Source: Undaria pinnatifida (lineage: Eukaryota > Sar > Phaeophyceae > Laminariales > Alariaceae). From it: a stretch of DNA of 64,000 nucleotides. Location of the stretch: contig JABAKD010000010.1 of NCBI GenBank assembly GCA_012845835.1, forward strand, positions 16,407,355-16,471,354, written 5' to 3'. Below, one piece after another: positions 1-12,627 of the stretch (position 1 is its first letter; each line of letters begins with the position of its first letter). Position numbers and translations under genes: made by a program. The notes under the pieces were generated by a model that was not told the origin of the DNA, did not search any database, and saw nothing but the letters and a program-made list of their open reading frames with translations.

Positions 1-1880
1 GCCAAATCGACCCCACGCAACACCCACTCAAAATCGATCTCCCTCTCCGAACTCTCGACGACTTGACGTGTGACCGGCGAGAGAGAGCACCTTTTCCCTC
101 AAGTATCTTGCTCGTCAATCCAACCCCGGGCTCATCGCGATCGATTGATTCACTAGCTGCGCGTCGCTAGCCCGGCGACATTAGCCCGGCGACACACAGA
201 CATACAGACAGACAGACATACACAGATGTCACTTTTGGAATAAAAAATATATATCGACACCCTTTTCAAACTTTTTGTTTCGGTGCTTTACCCTCTACTG
301 CTGCTGTACGTGCGCGACCCAAATTAGGAAGATTATTTGAATCCCAAAATCTTATGAAAAAGCTACCAGGTATGTACCAGTAAAACATCAGCCGTCAGCA
401 CAAAATCAACTAATTGTGTTCAATTTCGGGTCGCCCGCAGTTTCTATCTCACAGCGAATGGTGGTTTTCAAACCGTACTCTCATTATTTCGCACAAACAA
501 CTTGCAACAAACAACACTACGAGGCAGCGCTGCGAAGCGTGTGATTTTTAAACGATCTTCTAAACACGTTTGTTGTGAGTTCGATGTGTTAGGGTCGATC
601 CTCACATTTGCAAGCTGCGCGATACACCGGCCGCTCGTTTTTACGGATGTGTTATCCTTCGAATACATACATACAGTAGTTGTGATTTTGGTTCGTGAAA
701 CTACTGGTCCAGACAGACAACCAAGGAACGTGGATATAGTTTGAAAATAAACGGAGGGAGGGGTTAATGGTGTTGCCGGAAAAACAAGAAACAGACTGCT
801 TAACGCTTTACTCTTAACGCCATACAACTGGAAACCCGGTTTTGAGGACAAACTACTTGGAAGTAGTAAGAATACGGGGGATGTTGGGGATCTGAAGGGG
901 TTGATAGAAATTGCTCATGTCTCCACCCAACACATGCTATCATTTTTTCACTAAGCGTCCTGAACTCAATAATGGACCATAAAAACACCGCCAAAAAATA
1001 CACCACCGGCCCTCTCATAAGAAACAGCCCCACAACAAACTGAGCCGAGAAGCATAGCCGAGAAATTGCCGGGGGGAGGGGAGTGAGAAAATCGAGCGGA
1101 GTTGTGGTGGAGCAAAAGCGTGGGGCACGTATTTTCTCGAGTACGACATTTATTAAACACGCTACAAAAAAACAAAACTTTTTCGGAGGTTTTCACGCTA
1201 AACACCACAGCAGTGCTTGGGTCTCTCTGCTATTAGCGGGACGAGGCATCGGCACGGACAATCTGTGGGTGCTGGATGTTGATGGGGTAGAAACAATAGC
1301 TTACCAGGAAGAACACACCACACAGACACACTGACGCTAATACGAGCAATGTCGGGGTGAAAAGAGGTTCACCTCTCAGCGATTCTACGTGGGCGTTCTA
1401 GGCGGGACTTGCCCGCGCAAAAGAAACAGCCCCGCACGAAACTTAAGCTTGGAAATTACGGGGAAATAAAGAAACTCACCCGCCGATATTTAACAAAAAT
1501 TTTTTAAGGACGTCAGCTGTGAGTTCGACGAATTTAGGGTCGATACTCATCTTTGCAAGCTGCGTTGTTGATATTGTGTACGTAGGGCACACTCTTTCCC
1601 AAATTCGAAAAATGGCCGAAAAGCAATACCAGTATCAAGGGCTCCTATCAGAACGGCGGTAGTACTTGTAGCACGCTCAAACGGGCAATAACATAACGGG
1701 TGAGGCTACCGTGAGGGGTAAAGACCAGGTAAAGACAGGTATGACATTGTTATATCATACCAGGTATCATATCATATAGGACGCGAGGAGTATGTGCTCG
1801 CTATGCCGCAATCAAATTCGTATAATTCTTCTGACGTGTTCTTTATTATTGCGGACACCAGGTCGGACGGTAGAAGTGGC
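1..1880. other. Intergenic, no gene recognised
   Basis: Holds short open frames without domain signatures and two diverged fragments of the CAGCTGTGAG family (about 560-632, 1508-1570). Confidence 0.5.
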
Positions 1881-2065
1881 CATAGGTGCGGGGGGGGGCG
1901 GCGGGGGGGTATTCATTTATTGCTTGCCATGAGTCATTTGACCATTGACCACGTATTCCCTGTTGAGACGGAGGGGGGTGGGGGGGGGGGGGGGGGGGGG
2001 TACTCACTTGTTGCTTGCCTTAGTCATGTGACCACTGACCACGCATCCCTTTCGAGACGAGACAC
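1880..2065 (+). repeat. Tandem duplication with long G tracts
   Basis: Two units of about 90 bp (GTACTCACTTGTTGCTTGCC type) each preceded by G runs of 8 to 19. Quadruplex-prone. Confidence 0.75.
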
Positions 2066-2962
2066 AGTAATCATTACAGAGACACCTCCAACATTTGGGC
2101 GCTCAGCACATTTCTTCTAGTTATGTATTTTGCGTATCTTGTCTCCTTTCCGTCATCTATCTCCAAGGATAGCGATCGTTTTCTCGCTACTATCTAATTA
2201 TGTACCAAACTTCTCAGACGTGTCACATCCGTCTACTTTCCTTGTCTCTCCTCCTCGTACACTTCACGTTCTCCCACAATGTGGGTTCTACTCTCGTCTG
2301 CGTTGCCACAAGGGCAGCTCTGTGCGCCTTCTTCCTCCTCTACCCGACTATTTCTACACGGGTTATCTCTATCTTTTTTCTGGCAGGTCCCGGTCCCCTA
2401 CACGAAAACGCCGTTTCACCGTTTTCGCAGCAGAGGAGGGTGAGTAATGCAGTCAGTACCATGCATGTCCGTAATCGTATGACCATAGGGAAGAGGGATG
2501 AAGGAGGGATGGAAATCATGGCTTGGCACTCCACCACACTCACCTTTCAGCTAGGCGTTCTTGGCGGGACTTCCCGAGGGCGAGATAGCAGCACGGCAGA
2601 AGACAACACGCCAGAATCCCGCACACCAGGAACACCAAGGCCAAGGTCAACAGTCCGAGGGCTATCATCGATGAACCATAGCATCACCACGCAAGCATTG
2701 ATCGCGTAGCATTGCAGCATAGCACCGCATATCGATTACATTGTCGCCAAATACACACGGGCGGAGGGGCGGGGTGAGGGGGGTGAGGTGCGGACCGATT
2801 ACTTACCACAGGACAGCAGTAGCAAACAGGCAGTACGCGTACGTATTGTGAGGCCGTACAACACCACGAGGTACCAGGTACATATATGAGCCTGTCCTGT
2901 GACCACGGACTTGATTATGCGATTTGATGCAAGAACAACATTACCAGGTACAAAAAAATAAA

Positions 2963-3315
2963 AATACACTCCAGCTGTGATGAGATCGAAGCCTTTGTCG
3001 AAACTCATCTGTGCAAGCTGTGCGTGATACTCCGATACCACAGACACATTTTTGTAAAATAAAATTACGCTCCAGCTGTGAGATCGAAAATTTTGGTCGA
3101 AACTCATCTTTGCAAGCTGTGTGTGATACTCCGATCGCGTATTTTACTGGGTGTGTGTCCTCATTAACGATATAGGTCGGCGACTCCCCTTGGCACTAAA
3201 AGACAGTGTAGCCTGTACGCCAACAGGGTGATGTTCGTCAGTCTGTGCTAGGAAATTATAAAAACCGTTTTCGAGGGGGACAAAACCTGACAGCTGTGGA
3301 AGGAAAATGCATCAG
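2963..3315 (+). repeat. Dispersed CAGCTGTGAG repeat, one partial and one fuller copy in tandem
   Basis: First partial unit at 2963-3040, second at 3055-3315 ending GACAGCTGTGGAAGG. Confidence 0.7.
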
Positions 3316-5020
3316 TTTATCAAGTGCATGCTGTCAGTCGTACAACCAGTGAGGAGAGGGCGGAGTGTACGAAGGGGTGGGGTGGGGGGTTCGGGGGACG
3401 GGGGGGGGAGGGGAATGAATTGGAGCTACTGCACGGATGGCTAGAAATATAATGAGGTGATATCAACTGTCTGGTAGTGTTTATTACTCTAGTCTATACC
3501 AATACCAAGGTCAACAACAGTCCTCAAGTCTGTAAGCGGTCAGTCACCATTGAGCCCGATCACGACACCATGCAAAGACCACAACATCGAGATCAAGCAT
3601 GCATTCAATTGCGTAGCATAGCAACCCATCGCGGGTCGATCGCATTGCCAGCAACTTCAATTCACCATCACGGTCGGCGGGGGCGCGGGGGGGCGGGGGC
3701 GGGGAGCGGGGGGGGAAGGTGCGGGTCGATTTCTTGTTCGAAAACGAGTGGCATCACACGATCACACCAACGTGTTGACAAAATAATGGAACCTGTACAG
3801 CAGGTAGTACAATACAACAGCAGTAGTATTAGTAGTACAGTCGGTAGTACAAAAAAGCAAGACAAGATAACAACGCCGACCTATCGCACGGTCAGATGTG
3901 TACCATGACTGCTGCCGTTTTGCCAGAGGGAAAAAAATACGCGTACCAAAACAGGCACTAACTGCTGTGACACGGGAAGGGGAACCAGGTCTAAGATACG
4001 GGCATCATTCACGACGGGCACGTGCTATGATGATATTCAGTCGGATACAAAGAAAGCAAAGAAGAGCTGTTGTGCGTTATACTGGTAGTCGAAAGCCACC
4101 AAGGAGTGTAGAGCCAGCTTCCTACTTTATACCCGTGGTATGATACTCTGTTGCTAAAATTCTGCAATTAAAGTACGTCATCTGTGAGAAAAGGCAAGGT
4201 CGACACCACGAGGGCTGCATGCTTTTACTGCTTGCTGCATGCTTTTACTGCTGCATGTTTTTACACTATAAAAAAAGTACCTCGCATCTGAGCGTGTAAG
4301 TAGCGCGTCAAGTGCATACCGGTACTCGTCGCGATCCGCAAACGGAACCAGGTACCATACCTGGTCCACAAGTGCCCACCTACCATATGCACTTCGCAGT
4401 TCGGCAGATATATCTGAAACAGCTGACAGGGCAATGAACATGAGAATGCGACCGGGTGCTTGATCATGAGGGACGGTGCACATGTCGCTCCACAGTCAGG
4501 CCTCAACGACAAAAGCAAAATAAACTAAAGCCACGCAGCAAGCGTCCGCGTACAACTAGCAATACCAACAGCAACACAAGCACCAGCAGCACCAGCAGCA
4601 GCACCTCCCGCAATGCCATCCGATTAAACTCTGAAAGCATCACGTGCCAGGCCAACGCTCACCGAAATTTCAATTTCGAGCATTTTGGTGACAATCTATA
4701 CTGGCACCAAGTATAAAGCCAATCCCAGAAGGAGCAACAACGTGCCAGACAAAAGTATACCATGTACACCACAGACCGGACTTGACCCTCGTTAGTGCGG
4801 TTCCTTGCCGGATGACAGTGACAGCACTAAATAGGAATAAAACATATGTAGTAGCCATTTAAAGTGGGGTATAACCGCATTAACATGGTACCCCCAAACC
4901 AAATGGTACCGCACTCAGCCGGGACCACGACTACCTCTACGAAAAAAAGAAGACAGCAGCACTTGTACGTGTGCACACAGGTCAGCTCTATGCGAAACCC
5001 CGAGCGCCCAGGCTCCGCTC
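3316..5020. other. Intergenic, no gene recognised
   Basis: Contains G-rich tracts (3380-3412, 3680-3720), a CAGCAC-type triplet run (4565-4605) and ACCAGGTA motifs. No domain was seen in any frame. Confidence 0.5.
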
Positions 5021-5043
5021 CCCTACTGCGGACGATACTCACT

Positions 5044-5205
5044 GTATGACGAGTCCGTGGTGTCGAAGTCGTTCTCCCTCATCCCTGCTAATAGGTCGTG
5101 GTTAGCTTCTACCGAAGACCCCGGGGTGAAGGTAGACGGGACATAGTCGCTGGAGAAGACTGAGATACTTTCCCACCAATCTCCGCCTGTTGCTGAGGTA
5201 GACAT
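5044..5205 (-). CDS. Possible first exon of an unrecognised gene
   Basis: From an ATG at 5205 the minus strand reads MSTSATGGDWWESISVFSSD and continues Ser/Asp/Thr-rich for about 54 residues. It then meets CATACA followed by GTGAGTATC, a textbook donor. The stretch looks less random than surrounding open frames. I could not identify downstream exons between 1 and 5040 and recognise no family. It could be a chance frame. An RNA read spanning the donor would settle it. Confidence 0.3.
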
Positions 5206-6026
5206 GGCTTTTCTCCTTTCAACGGTGCAAGTCTAGCTACAAAATAGCAGCGCCTCCACCAACTAACTACCTGCGAGAACTAGCTGCTGCAGTAGCAGGT
5301 AGACGAACAAGCTATACAACTATGCCCTGCTCTTCGCGTAAGATATCGCACTCGCTCCGTCCCAGGGAGAAAGCTGCTGGGGATTGGCTTGCGGGGCTCG
5401 CGGTGGGACGGATGCTTTCGTTGGGTAGACTGGTGTCCTACGTTGTAAATGCCTGCTGCGGAGTTGTTTCAGTACAGAAATGTTTTCAGTAGAATTTTCA
5501 GATTTTTTTGTTCAAAATCGCAAAAATGAGCGAAAAATCATCGTAAAAAGTTCTTTATTTTCAGACATTTTTTGCCGTCGTGGACCGTTCCCGAAGCATG
5601 GAAATTTCTCGGATATGTACTTTAGATCGCCCACAGGGTTGGACAGTTGGAATTGATCGGCCAGTTAGGTCTGTTCGGTTAAACTGCACTCCGTTTTAAG
5701 CCGCCCTCGCCAAGATCAAGATATTTTACTGGTAAAAAAGGCGAAAGGTACTGGTACTGGTCCCAGGTCCCAGACAGTCGTCGTACTTCGTACTGATGCA
5801 TTTTTGGTGATGAGGGCAGTGCAGCTGAGAGCCAGACACAACAGCACCATCATCAGCACAAAGGGCACAGCTGCCATGCATGATCTTCGTTTCTTTTCAG
5901 TGTTTCTTTTTTCCCAATTGACTCACGTCTGTCGTGCGTATGCGTAGTGATAGGTTGCAATATGTACGTGGTAGTCTTTCGTGGGTGGCAAGCGGTAATA
6001 AGTCGGTTTTTCCAGGGCTCCCGTGA

Positions 6027-6353
6027 AATTGCACGTACGTGCAAGGTTTTCAAGATTTTCACGGAAATCCAATAGTGATTTTGATTTTATGTATGGCGGC
6101 TCCCTATGTGCAGGTCCGCACAAAACGACGGTTACGCTGCCCAGACCAACCCGACCCCAGACCCGACCCTAACTCTAACTCTAACCCTAAACCTAACCCT
6201 AACCCTAACCCTAACCCTAACCCTAACCCTAACCCTAACCCTAACCCTAACCCCAACCCAACCCTTTGGGGGGCTCTCGGTCTGCTCTCGAGGTCGGCAG
6301 GGGCTGTACTGAGTTTACGTGCAATTCTAAAAACCTTGCACGTACGTGCAATT
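6027..6353. mobile_element. Small TIR element carrying a telomere-like array
   Basis: A perfect 24-bp terminal inverted repeat (AATTGCACGTACGTGCAAGG TTTT at 6027-6050, its complement at 6330-6353) encloses 279 bp. The first 18 bp are themselves palindromic. Inside lies a CCCTAA array (6170-6260). The element interrupts the dispersed repeat. No clear target duplication was found beyond the AATT/TTAA-like edges. Confidence 0.7.
6170..6262 (-). repeat. Telomere-like (TTAGGG)n array, interstitial
   Basis: About ten near-perfect CCCTAA units on the plus strand, with CCCGACC and CCCCAACC variants at the edges. It sits between the inverted repeats of a small element, so it marks a transposable unit rather than a chromosome end. 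The TTAGGG type is consistent with several protist and algal lineages. Confidence 0.85.
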
Positions 6354-7439
6354 AAACGCCTATGGTGTTTTTTCCAGGCGCGAGTAGTGAGACGTATACA
6401 CCAGTATGGACCTGGCACATGGTAGGCTGACTCCCGATTTCCCTCTCATACGTACGTTTCTGGTGGAGGCATGGATTGCGTCAGCTGTGATATATGCGTG
6501 TACCACCTTTGGTTTGTTTTGTGTTATTTCCCTGGCGTATTTCTCAGCTCCAGAGTGACTGGAGCCTGTCCTGTAACCACGGACTTGATTATTATGCGAG
6601 TTAATGTGAGAACAATAACAACAGCAGCATGCGTGCGTTGCTGCTGCTGCTGTTGTAGCTGTCGCAGCAACGCAGCAGTTCTCAGTTACCTCTCCGCGAT
6701 CAGTTCAGTTAGTTGCTACCAGGTATTAAACACTACCAGTAGGCTACTACTATTAACAATACTACTGCGGTCTGCTGCAGCAGCAGCAGTCGAGGAGCAG
6801 TCCATTATTTTTTCCAACAATAACAACTAACTACAGCAGAGCAGTACACACGGACAAAGACCACACCACCCACCCATGTTTTGGATCCGTGTACCATGTA
6901 CCCTCACCGCGAGTAAGATATTATCTCGATGGGGTGGTCGAATAGTGTAGCTCTCGCTACGTGCAGGAACTCGCGCTGGGAGATGCGTGTAACTGCTGCC
7001 GTCAACTATCTTTCTGTGTGCGCTGGAGGAAGTAAACAAAGCAGTCACTACTATCTGGCATACGCCGCTTGCGAAGCGGAGCCCTTGTAGTATCACACCA
7101 CCCAACGAAAACACAAAACACCACCAGATCTGGGGTGGGGACACAAAAACCGGCATGTGAAAACCAATGCACAAAAATGGACATATAATACGAGTACACG
7201 GCACACATCGATTTTGATATGATCCCCGAACCAGCCGATCGATCCACCGGCCACCGCTATAATACGCGCAAAATAAACCCCACCACAACATGAAATCATT
7301 AGACTAGTCGGCGAGAGTGCACTCCTGGCTATCGCGTGGTACGGCTTACCGCTGCAGCAGCTGTGTCTACACCTTTTCTAACAGTGTACCATTTTTCTAG
7401 CCGCGCTGTGTGCACTTGGCGCGCACACACAGGGGTGAC

Positions 7440-8460
7440 CGTCGTCTGTCATAAAACATGTCCCAGAAACGTCCATCGATCGGCTCATCGGCTCGATGAT
7501 GGGATCGACGATGCGCTTCGCCCGCTCATCATGTTCTTGTGCCACACCACCGAGCATCTAGCAATAACAATATAACGAACGGCCATATCATTATACTACT
7601 GCCTGCTGTGTCACTCCAACCAGCCAGACTTGTTGTGCTCCGAGCACAAGTGGCCGTCCCAAAAACAGAGCCAAAAGCACGGACGCCTTGTCTTCTGAGC
7701 AAAGACAGGTGGTGTGTGTGGGTGTCTAACTGTCCCCAAAAGATCTCGCCTCGATGATGGGGTCGACGATGCGTTTCGACCGACCATGTTGTGCTCCCCG
7801 CCCATGGTACATTCGTGTAGGGAGATGTCTTTCGCCTGTGCCTTTTTTCGTAAACTGTTGATACTACTTGTATAGTCTTCTAGTCTAATGACCATAAAAC
7901 ACTATTAATACACTAGTAGTCTAGACTACACCCAGGTGGATATTCATAATAATAATAGCAGTACCTGCTGCTGCCACAGTGACACTCCAACCGGCCCGCA
8001 TTATGTTCTGAACGCAGGTCACAGTCCCAACGAATATCGATCCCGTGTGCTCTAGGCACAGACAGATAATAAGCAACGGTGACTGTCCCGAAAACATGGA
8101 CTGGGCGACGAGATCGACTACGCGTTTCGTCCGACTATAAGATATTATTAGACTATTATGCCACCGCCGAATATTGTGAAACGGCTATTATTATTGTGTA
8201 GTCTAAAGGCCATGACACTGCTGCTACTATATAGTCTAGTCTACTGCTGTGACACTCCAACCGGCCCCCGTTATTTTTGTGCTCTGAACGCAGGTGACAG
8301 GCCCCAGAAGCGCCAGTGCCTTTTGTGTCCTGAGCACAGTTAGTTGACTGTCCCAGGAACATCGGCCTTGTTGCGCTCTAAGCACAGGTAGGTGAGTGAC
8401 TGTCCCAAAAACACCGCGGCCCGACGATGAGATCGACGACGCTTTTCGCCTGACAACATG
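7440..8460 (+). repeat. Degenerate tandem repeat, about four units
   Basis: Units of about 190-370 bp share CACTCCAACCGGCC, GAGCACAGG, ACTGTCCC and a closing GATGRGATCGACGATGCG motif (ends near 7515, 7780, 8130, 8450). Open frames in it contain no recognisable domain. Confidence 0.6.
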
Positions 8461-9947
8461 TTGTATGCGATATGTGCCCTTATAACCGACTGCAATGTAA
8501 CGAACTCTAATCGCTCGCGCCCACCACATCCTACCTTGCCATCACCACCACACCACATACTACCATGATGAGGACCACACGTACATTGTGTGTGCTATAT
8601 GTCAGTCCAACCGGTCCGTCCGATCTGGTCACTTCTCCTCTCCCCTCGTGTTATGAATAGACCTACGCTCTACGACAGTGGGGATGTAAAATGATGTAGT
8701 CTGTCCCCCTGTTTCACTGGGGAGTTTGATATTGAGAAACTATAATCCACTTCTCAGGTGGCCGACCGATGACGGTCTTCAGGGGTTTCTCACAGAGTCG
8801 TTGCGAGACGAACTCGAGCATCACACATGGTGTAGAAGATACACATTTCCGGTTGAACAGGAGCGCTCGATGGCCCAACTATACAGCTTATTGGCCGATG
8901 AACGGGAAGACGCTCAGATGCGGTTGAGAAGAGTGAGAGGGGGGGGGGTCCATCTACTTCCTCGACGTCGAGAAAGCTGCTAGGTTCTAAAACCCTATTC
9001 GACCGGCGTCCAGATGTCAGCCATGCTCCAGAAGCCCCTAGTCTATAGACCGTGTTACAGGACTGCCAGAAACCGTCGAATAGTCCCAAAACGCGATCGA
9101 CCGAGAACCCTCATTCTAGAACGCGAACTACGAGCACAGGGGACAACAATCCCTCCAGTGAACAGCAGCCACTACACTACTACTGTTGTGTTCGTGCAGC
9201 ATAACCTTGTACCTGGTATCTGGTAGCATTAGCCGATACTCATTGAGTCACTATTAATACCACCACAGTGACTGTGTTTCTCACGGGCAAAAATACTCTG
9301 AAGTGTAGTAGGCGATTTGTTTGGCCCAGCGTAGCTTACCCTCTTCCATCGCGGATTCCTGTCGCACCATTAAAACAGAACGAAAGCTTAAGGCCAAAAT
9401 AATGAGCAGGGGAGGGGGTCACTCGCGTGAGTGACTCCCCGAGCCATTGGTAAGGAAGGCTCCCAAAAAGTGACGCCGCTACCGCACGCCGCTTTGTTTC
9501 GTTGTTACTGGAAGTGTATTGATATACTCGGGGCATGGTACCCGCATTCGACGAGGTGCGCCCGCGACACCAGTCCTTTCTTTCTTTTGGCTTTAATAAC
9601 AGCAGTATATAATCAGGTACTTCGGTATACTTCACGGAGCACACCCACTCTTCGTGGTGCCAGTTGATAGTTGCGTGAACTCTACAGTAGTAAATATTGG
9701 GCACATTATATACTATACCTGGTCTGTATAGAAGTAGTCCTCCTCCCCCGTCGAGCGAGTTGTTATGGTACGAGAAGACATGCGAATAGATTGATCGAGA
9801 ACCGAAGCGTTCACGTCCCGATACAGTAACAACCAACAACAGGGAAAGCAAGAAAGGCAACAATTAATAACGAATATGTCTTACATCACATTGTGCCGAC
9901 AGTGCTCCACAATATTACGGTACCTCCCGCAGTCGAGCGCACAGGAA

Positions 9948-10142
9948 TCCCCCCCCTCGCCCCCCCTCCCCCCCCTCCCTCCATCCTCCCCCTCCCCCCC
10001 TCCCCCCCTCCCCCCCTCCCCCCCCTCCCCGCCCTCCCCCCGTCCTACCGCCATCCTCCCCCCCCCCCCCCTGCCGTTCCTCTCCCCGTCCCCCCCTCTC
10101 CCCCCCTCCTATTCTCCCCCCGTCCCCCCCCTTCCCCCTCCA
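9948..10142 (-). repeat. C-rich tract, quadruplex-prone on the minus strand
   Basis: Nearly 200 bases of CCCCCCTCCC-type sequence. A smaller tract of the same kind lies at 10630-10682. Confidence 0.85.
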
Positions 10143-10159
10143 GGCGTGTTATGTACCCT

Positions 10160-10640
10160 TTTTCCCGTCTTCTGTTCTTCGTTTGAGGTTTTCTGCCGTA
10201 GCATTTTCCGTGAGGCTTCGTAGCCTCGCAGGGTAGAGGTGCGGGAGTAGGCTGTGAAGAGCCGCATCTTCGAGTCATGTTCTAGACCGTGGAACCGGTG
10301 CTTCCCCGAATCTTCCATATTTTTGCATATACGGTTCATCAGGGTGGGCTAGTGTTATGATATTCCACTGGGAGCCTAACAAGGCGTAAGATATGGGATA
10401 CGGTTGGATATAAAGGGTTTCACATGCCTTTGAATGCATGTGCGTATAGGAAAAAAGGGGATGATGCTTTTGCCTCGCGGAATTGAACGCTATTATTCGG
10501 TTCGTCCGTGGCGAGTGTGGGACTAATACAAGAGCTTATCTAGTACACGTGAGTGACCAACGTGGAATCTGCCTAGCAGAGGAACCTGCAAAGGGTGGCC
10601 TGCGTCTGAAACATCCCCTTAATCTTATTATACCCCCCCC
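10160..10640 (+). mobile_element. LTR-element remnant: internal part, purine tract and LTR-like unit
   Basis: The internal part (10195-10352) matches the start of the 25.5-kb element in reverse and ends CATCAGGGTGGGCTAG. The LTR-like unit starting TGTTATGATATTCC at 10353 differs in sequence from the 25-kb LTR but matches 33657-33940. Confidence 0.6.
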
Positions 10641-11234
10641 CTCAACCGCCCCGTCTCCCGCCTCCCCCCCCCCCTCTCTCCCACCGTGAGTAGTAAGCAT
10701 GGACTCTACACAGCGTTTGTTGGTATATTATGTCAAGAATGCGTCTCGGTTACAGTAAAAAACTCCCTACTATAGGTAGTAGTGCGTACGTACCAGATAC
10801 CACGTATCAAACACTTGGAACCCAGGGACCACCCCCCTACGACAACGACACGAGTAGAGTGCGGTTAATAGAAAAAAAAACGTCCATGAAGAGCGCGCGG
10901 CTATTCTGCGCGAGCACCGTCGTGCTGGGCGTGGTTGTCATGAAAAGCTCCCCCCATTAGCCCCCCCCCGAGACGCGCGCGCCACGACAGAGATATCGCA
11001 GTGTGTATCACAATGTGAAGGGCATACCAGGTAGTATAGACTGCTATACGTAGGTGGGGAATACATAGTCTAGATAGATTCGGTATGAAACCATGGGTCA
11101 TGGGCAGTATAGGGTCACGAGTCATCCCACGGTACGACTGCGCACAATTGGGGCCAAACGAGTCCTTTGACCGGTTGAGCTCCTCAATAATAGTAGTGTG
11201 GAACGATCGAGGTGAATATGAACATTTTAGACGC

Positions 11235-12430
11235 ATACATGCTACAGCAGTAGAGGTGCACCACTTCTTTTTTTTCACTTCTTTTTTTCGTCATAAATAA
11301 TACTACTCTTTAATTTAGGAGTTTTACTAAGACACTAATCTACTCTTCCAAAAAACTGTAGGGCTGGGTACTGAACCAGTACGTACTGCCAGTAGTACTA
11401 GTACTGGCAGTATCCTGATACTGGTAAACCGACCTGCCAGTACACCAGTACATTCGCATATAGACGAAGATCCCAATATACGCCTCAAGAACCAGCGGAA
11501 ACCCATAGCTTCAGGCTGCCTGTTTGTTGTGCTGGTATCTAGCGGCTGTGATTTATGCGCGGTGTAGGTTTTGGTTGGGTAGGTAGCTTTCGATAGCTGT
11601 GGCACCGTTGTTATCTCGTTGTGTACTCTGTTGCTCTGTTGCTACCGTTGCACCGCTGTTCGTAGGCACATCAACTGATGGACTGATGATGGTGATCGAC
11701 TTGGTTGCTTGCCGTCGTCTTTAGTACTCTTGTCAATCTATAGCTATCAATCTACTTTTTTTCCAATATACGCTGGGTTGAGTATGTGTGACATGGAATG
11801 AGTGCTATCCATTCCAATTCATGCTTATGCATACGCTACGTCACCCATGATCATGGAGTATATGGGCGTTGCAAAGTTAAAGATTTGTGCTACATTCTAC
11901 ACATCCTCCATGTTGAAAATCGGTACATATTTGGGCGTTGAACTCCAATTTTAGTGCCGTTTTCCCCACAAAAGTGCCTCTGTCATATGAGCCAAAATCA
12001 CTCATTTTTTATGCTCTAGTGAAGCCAAATCGCGTAAAAAATCGCCTCCGGCGGGGCGCCTCCAGCGGGGCCCTCCGGGGGCGCCTCCGGCGAGGCCCCC
12101 TCACCAGCCGGGGGGGGCCGATGGTCACGGCTGCGCCGCGACCGCGCGGCTTCGCCGCGCCACCAGTATACTAACCGGATCCAGTATACTGGCTGCTGAC
12201 GCAGCCAGTATAACTTGTACTGGCGCTGCGCGCCAGTACCCAGCCCTAAAAAACTGGCTTGTTTTGTTGGGGCAGAAGAATTGTAACTGCTACCAGGTGA
12301 TTAAATCCACATCATGTGGCCTATATCCTATCTATGCACACGACGAGAACCATGCAAAAAAATGACCTGCTTGCGACGCGATTATTTTGGCTTAATAAGG
12401 AGCTCCGTCAAGTGGAAGCCATCTGCTTGC
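11235..12430 (+). repeat. Dispersed repeat, copy split by the hAT-like element
   Basis: The outer parts (11235-11358 and 12257-12430) share GAGGTGCACC-T-run, CCAAAAAACTG, CACGACGAGAA-CATGCAAA and a closing GAGCNCCGTC with the copies at 28495-28745 and 30195-30450. Confidence 0.6.
11359..12248. mobile_element. hAT-like non-autonomous DNA transposon, 890 bp
   Basis: Perfect 15-bp TIR TAGGGCTGGGTACTG at 11359-11373, with its complement at 12234-12248. The flanking 8-bp duplication AAAAACTG lies at 11351-11358 and 12249-12256. TIR sequence and 8-bp duplication together point to the hAT superfamily. Both ends carry subterminal clusters of CAGTAC/CAGTATAC palindromes. A very GC-rich block (12036-12165) lies near the right end. 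No transposase frame is present. It interrupts a dispersed repeat also found at 28495 and 30200. Confidence 0.88.
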
Positions 12431-12627
12431 TGCTCCAGCAGCAGCAGGCGAAAAATGCTCTATAGACTACCTCTATGTATCTATGGTGGCACGGTACAAT
12501 GATGCTATTAATGATGCCATTAAAATGATGCTATCATTAATGATGCTATTAATATTATCATTTATTATTAGAACTGGCGCCTAGAGGAAGGGTTGGTCGG
12601 GGTGAGATAGTGAGGTAGTGAGCTACT

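Larger units (their letters stand above)
5880..6620 (+). repeat. Dispersed repeat, copy 1, interrupted by a TIR element
   Basis: The left part (about 5905-6022) and right part (6354-6620) match 16160-16292 plus 18569-18800. In that second copy the LINE interrupts it instead. Shared landmarks are CGTGCGTATGCGTAGTGATAG, GTAGTGAGACGTAT and CAGAGTGACTGGAGCCTGTC. No coding potential is recognised. Confidence 0.75.

Noticed and set aside
6170-6262. A true telomere or chromosome end
   Set aside because: The array is short, interstitial, and enclosed by inverted repeats of a small element.
9336-9863. 175-residue minus-strand frame with a signal-peptide-like start (MLPFLLSLLLVVTVSG)
   Set aside because: Its C-terminal part overlaps a diverged dispersed repeat also seen at 19930-20120, and no domain or splice context supports it.
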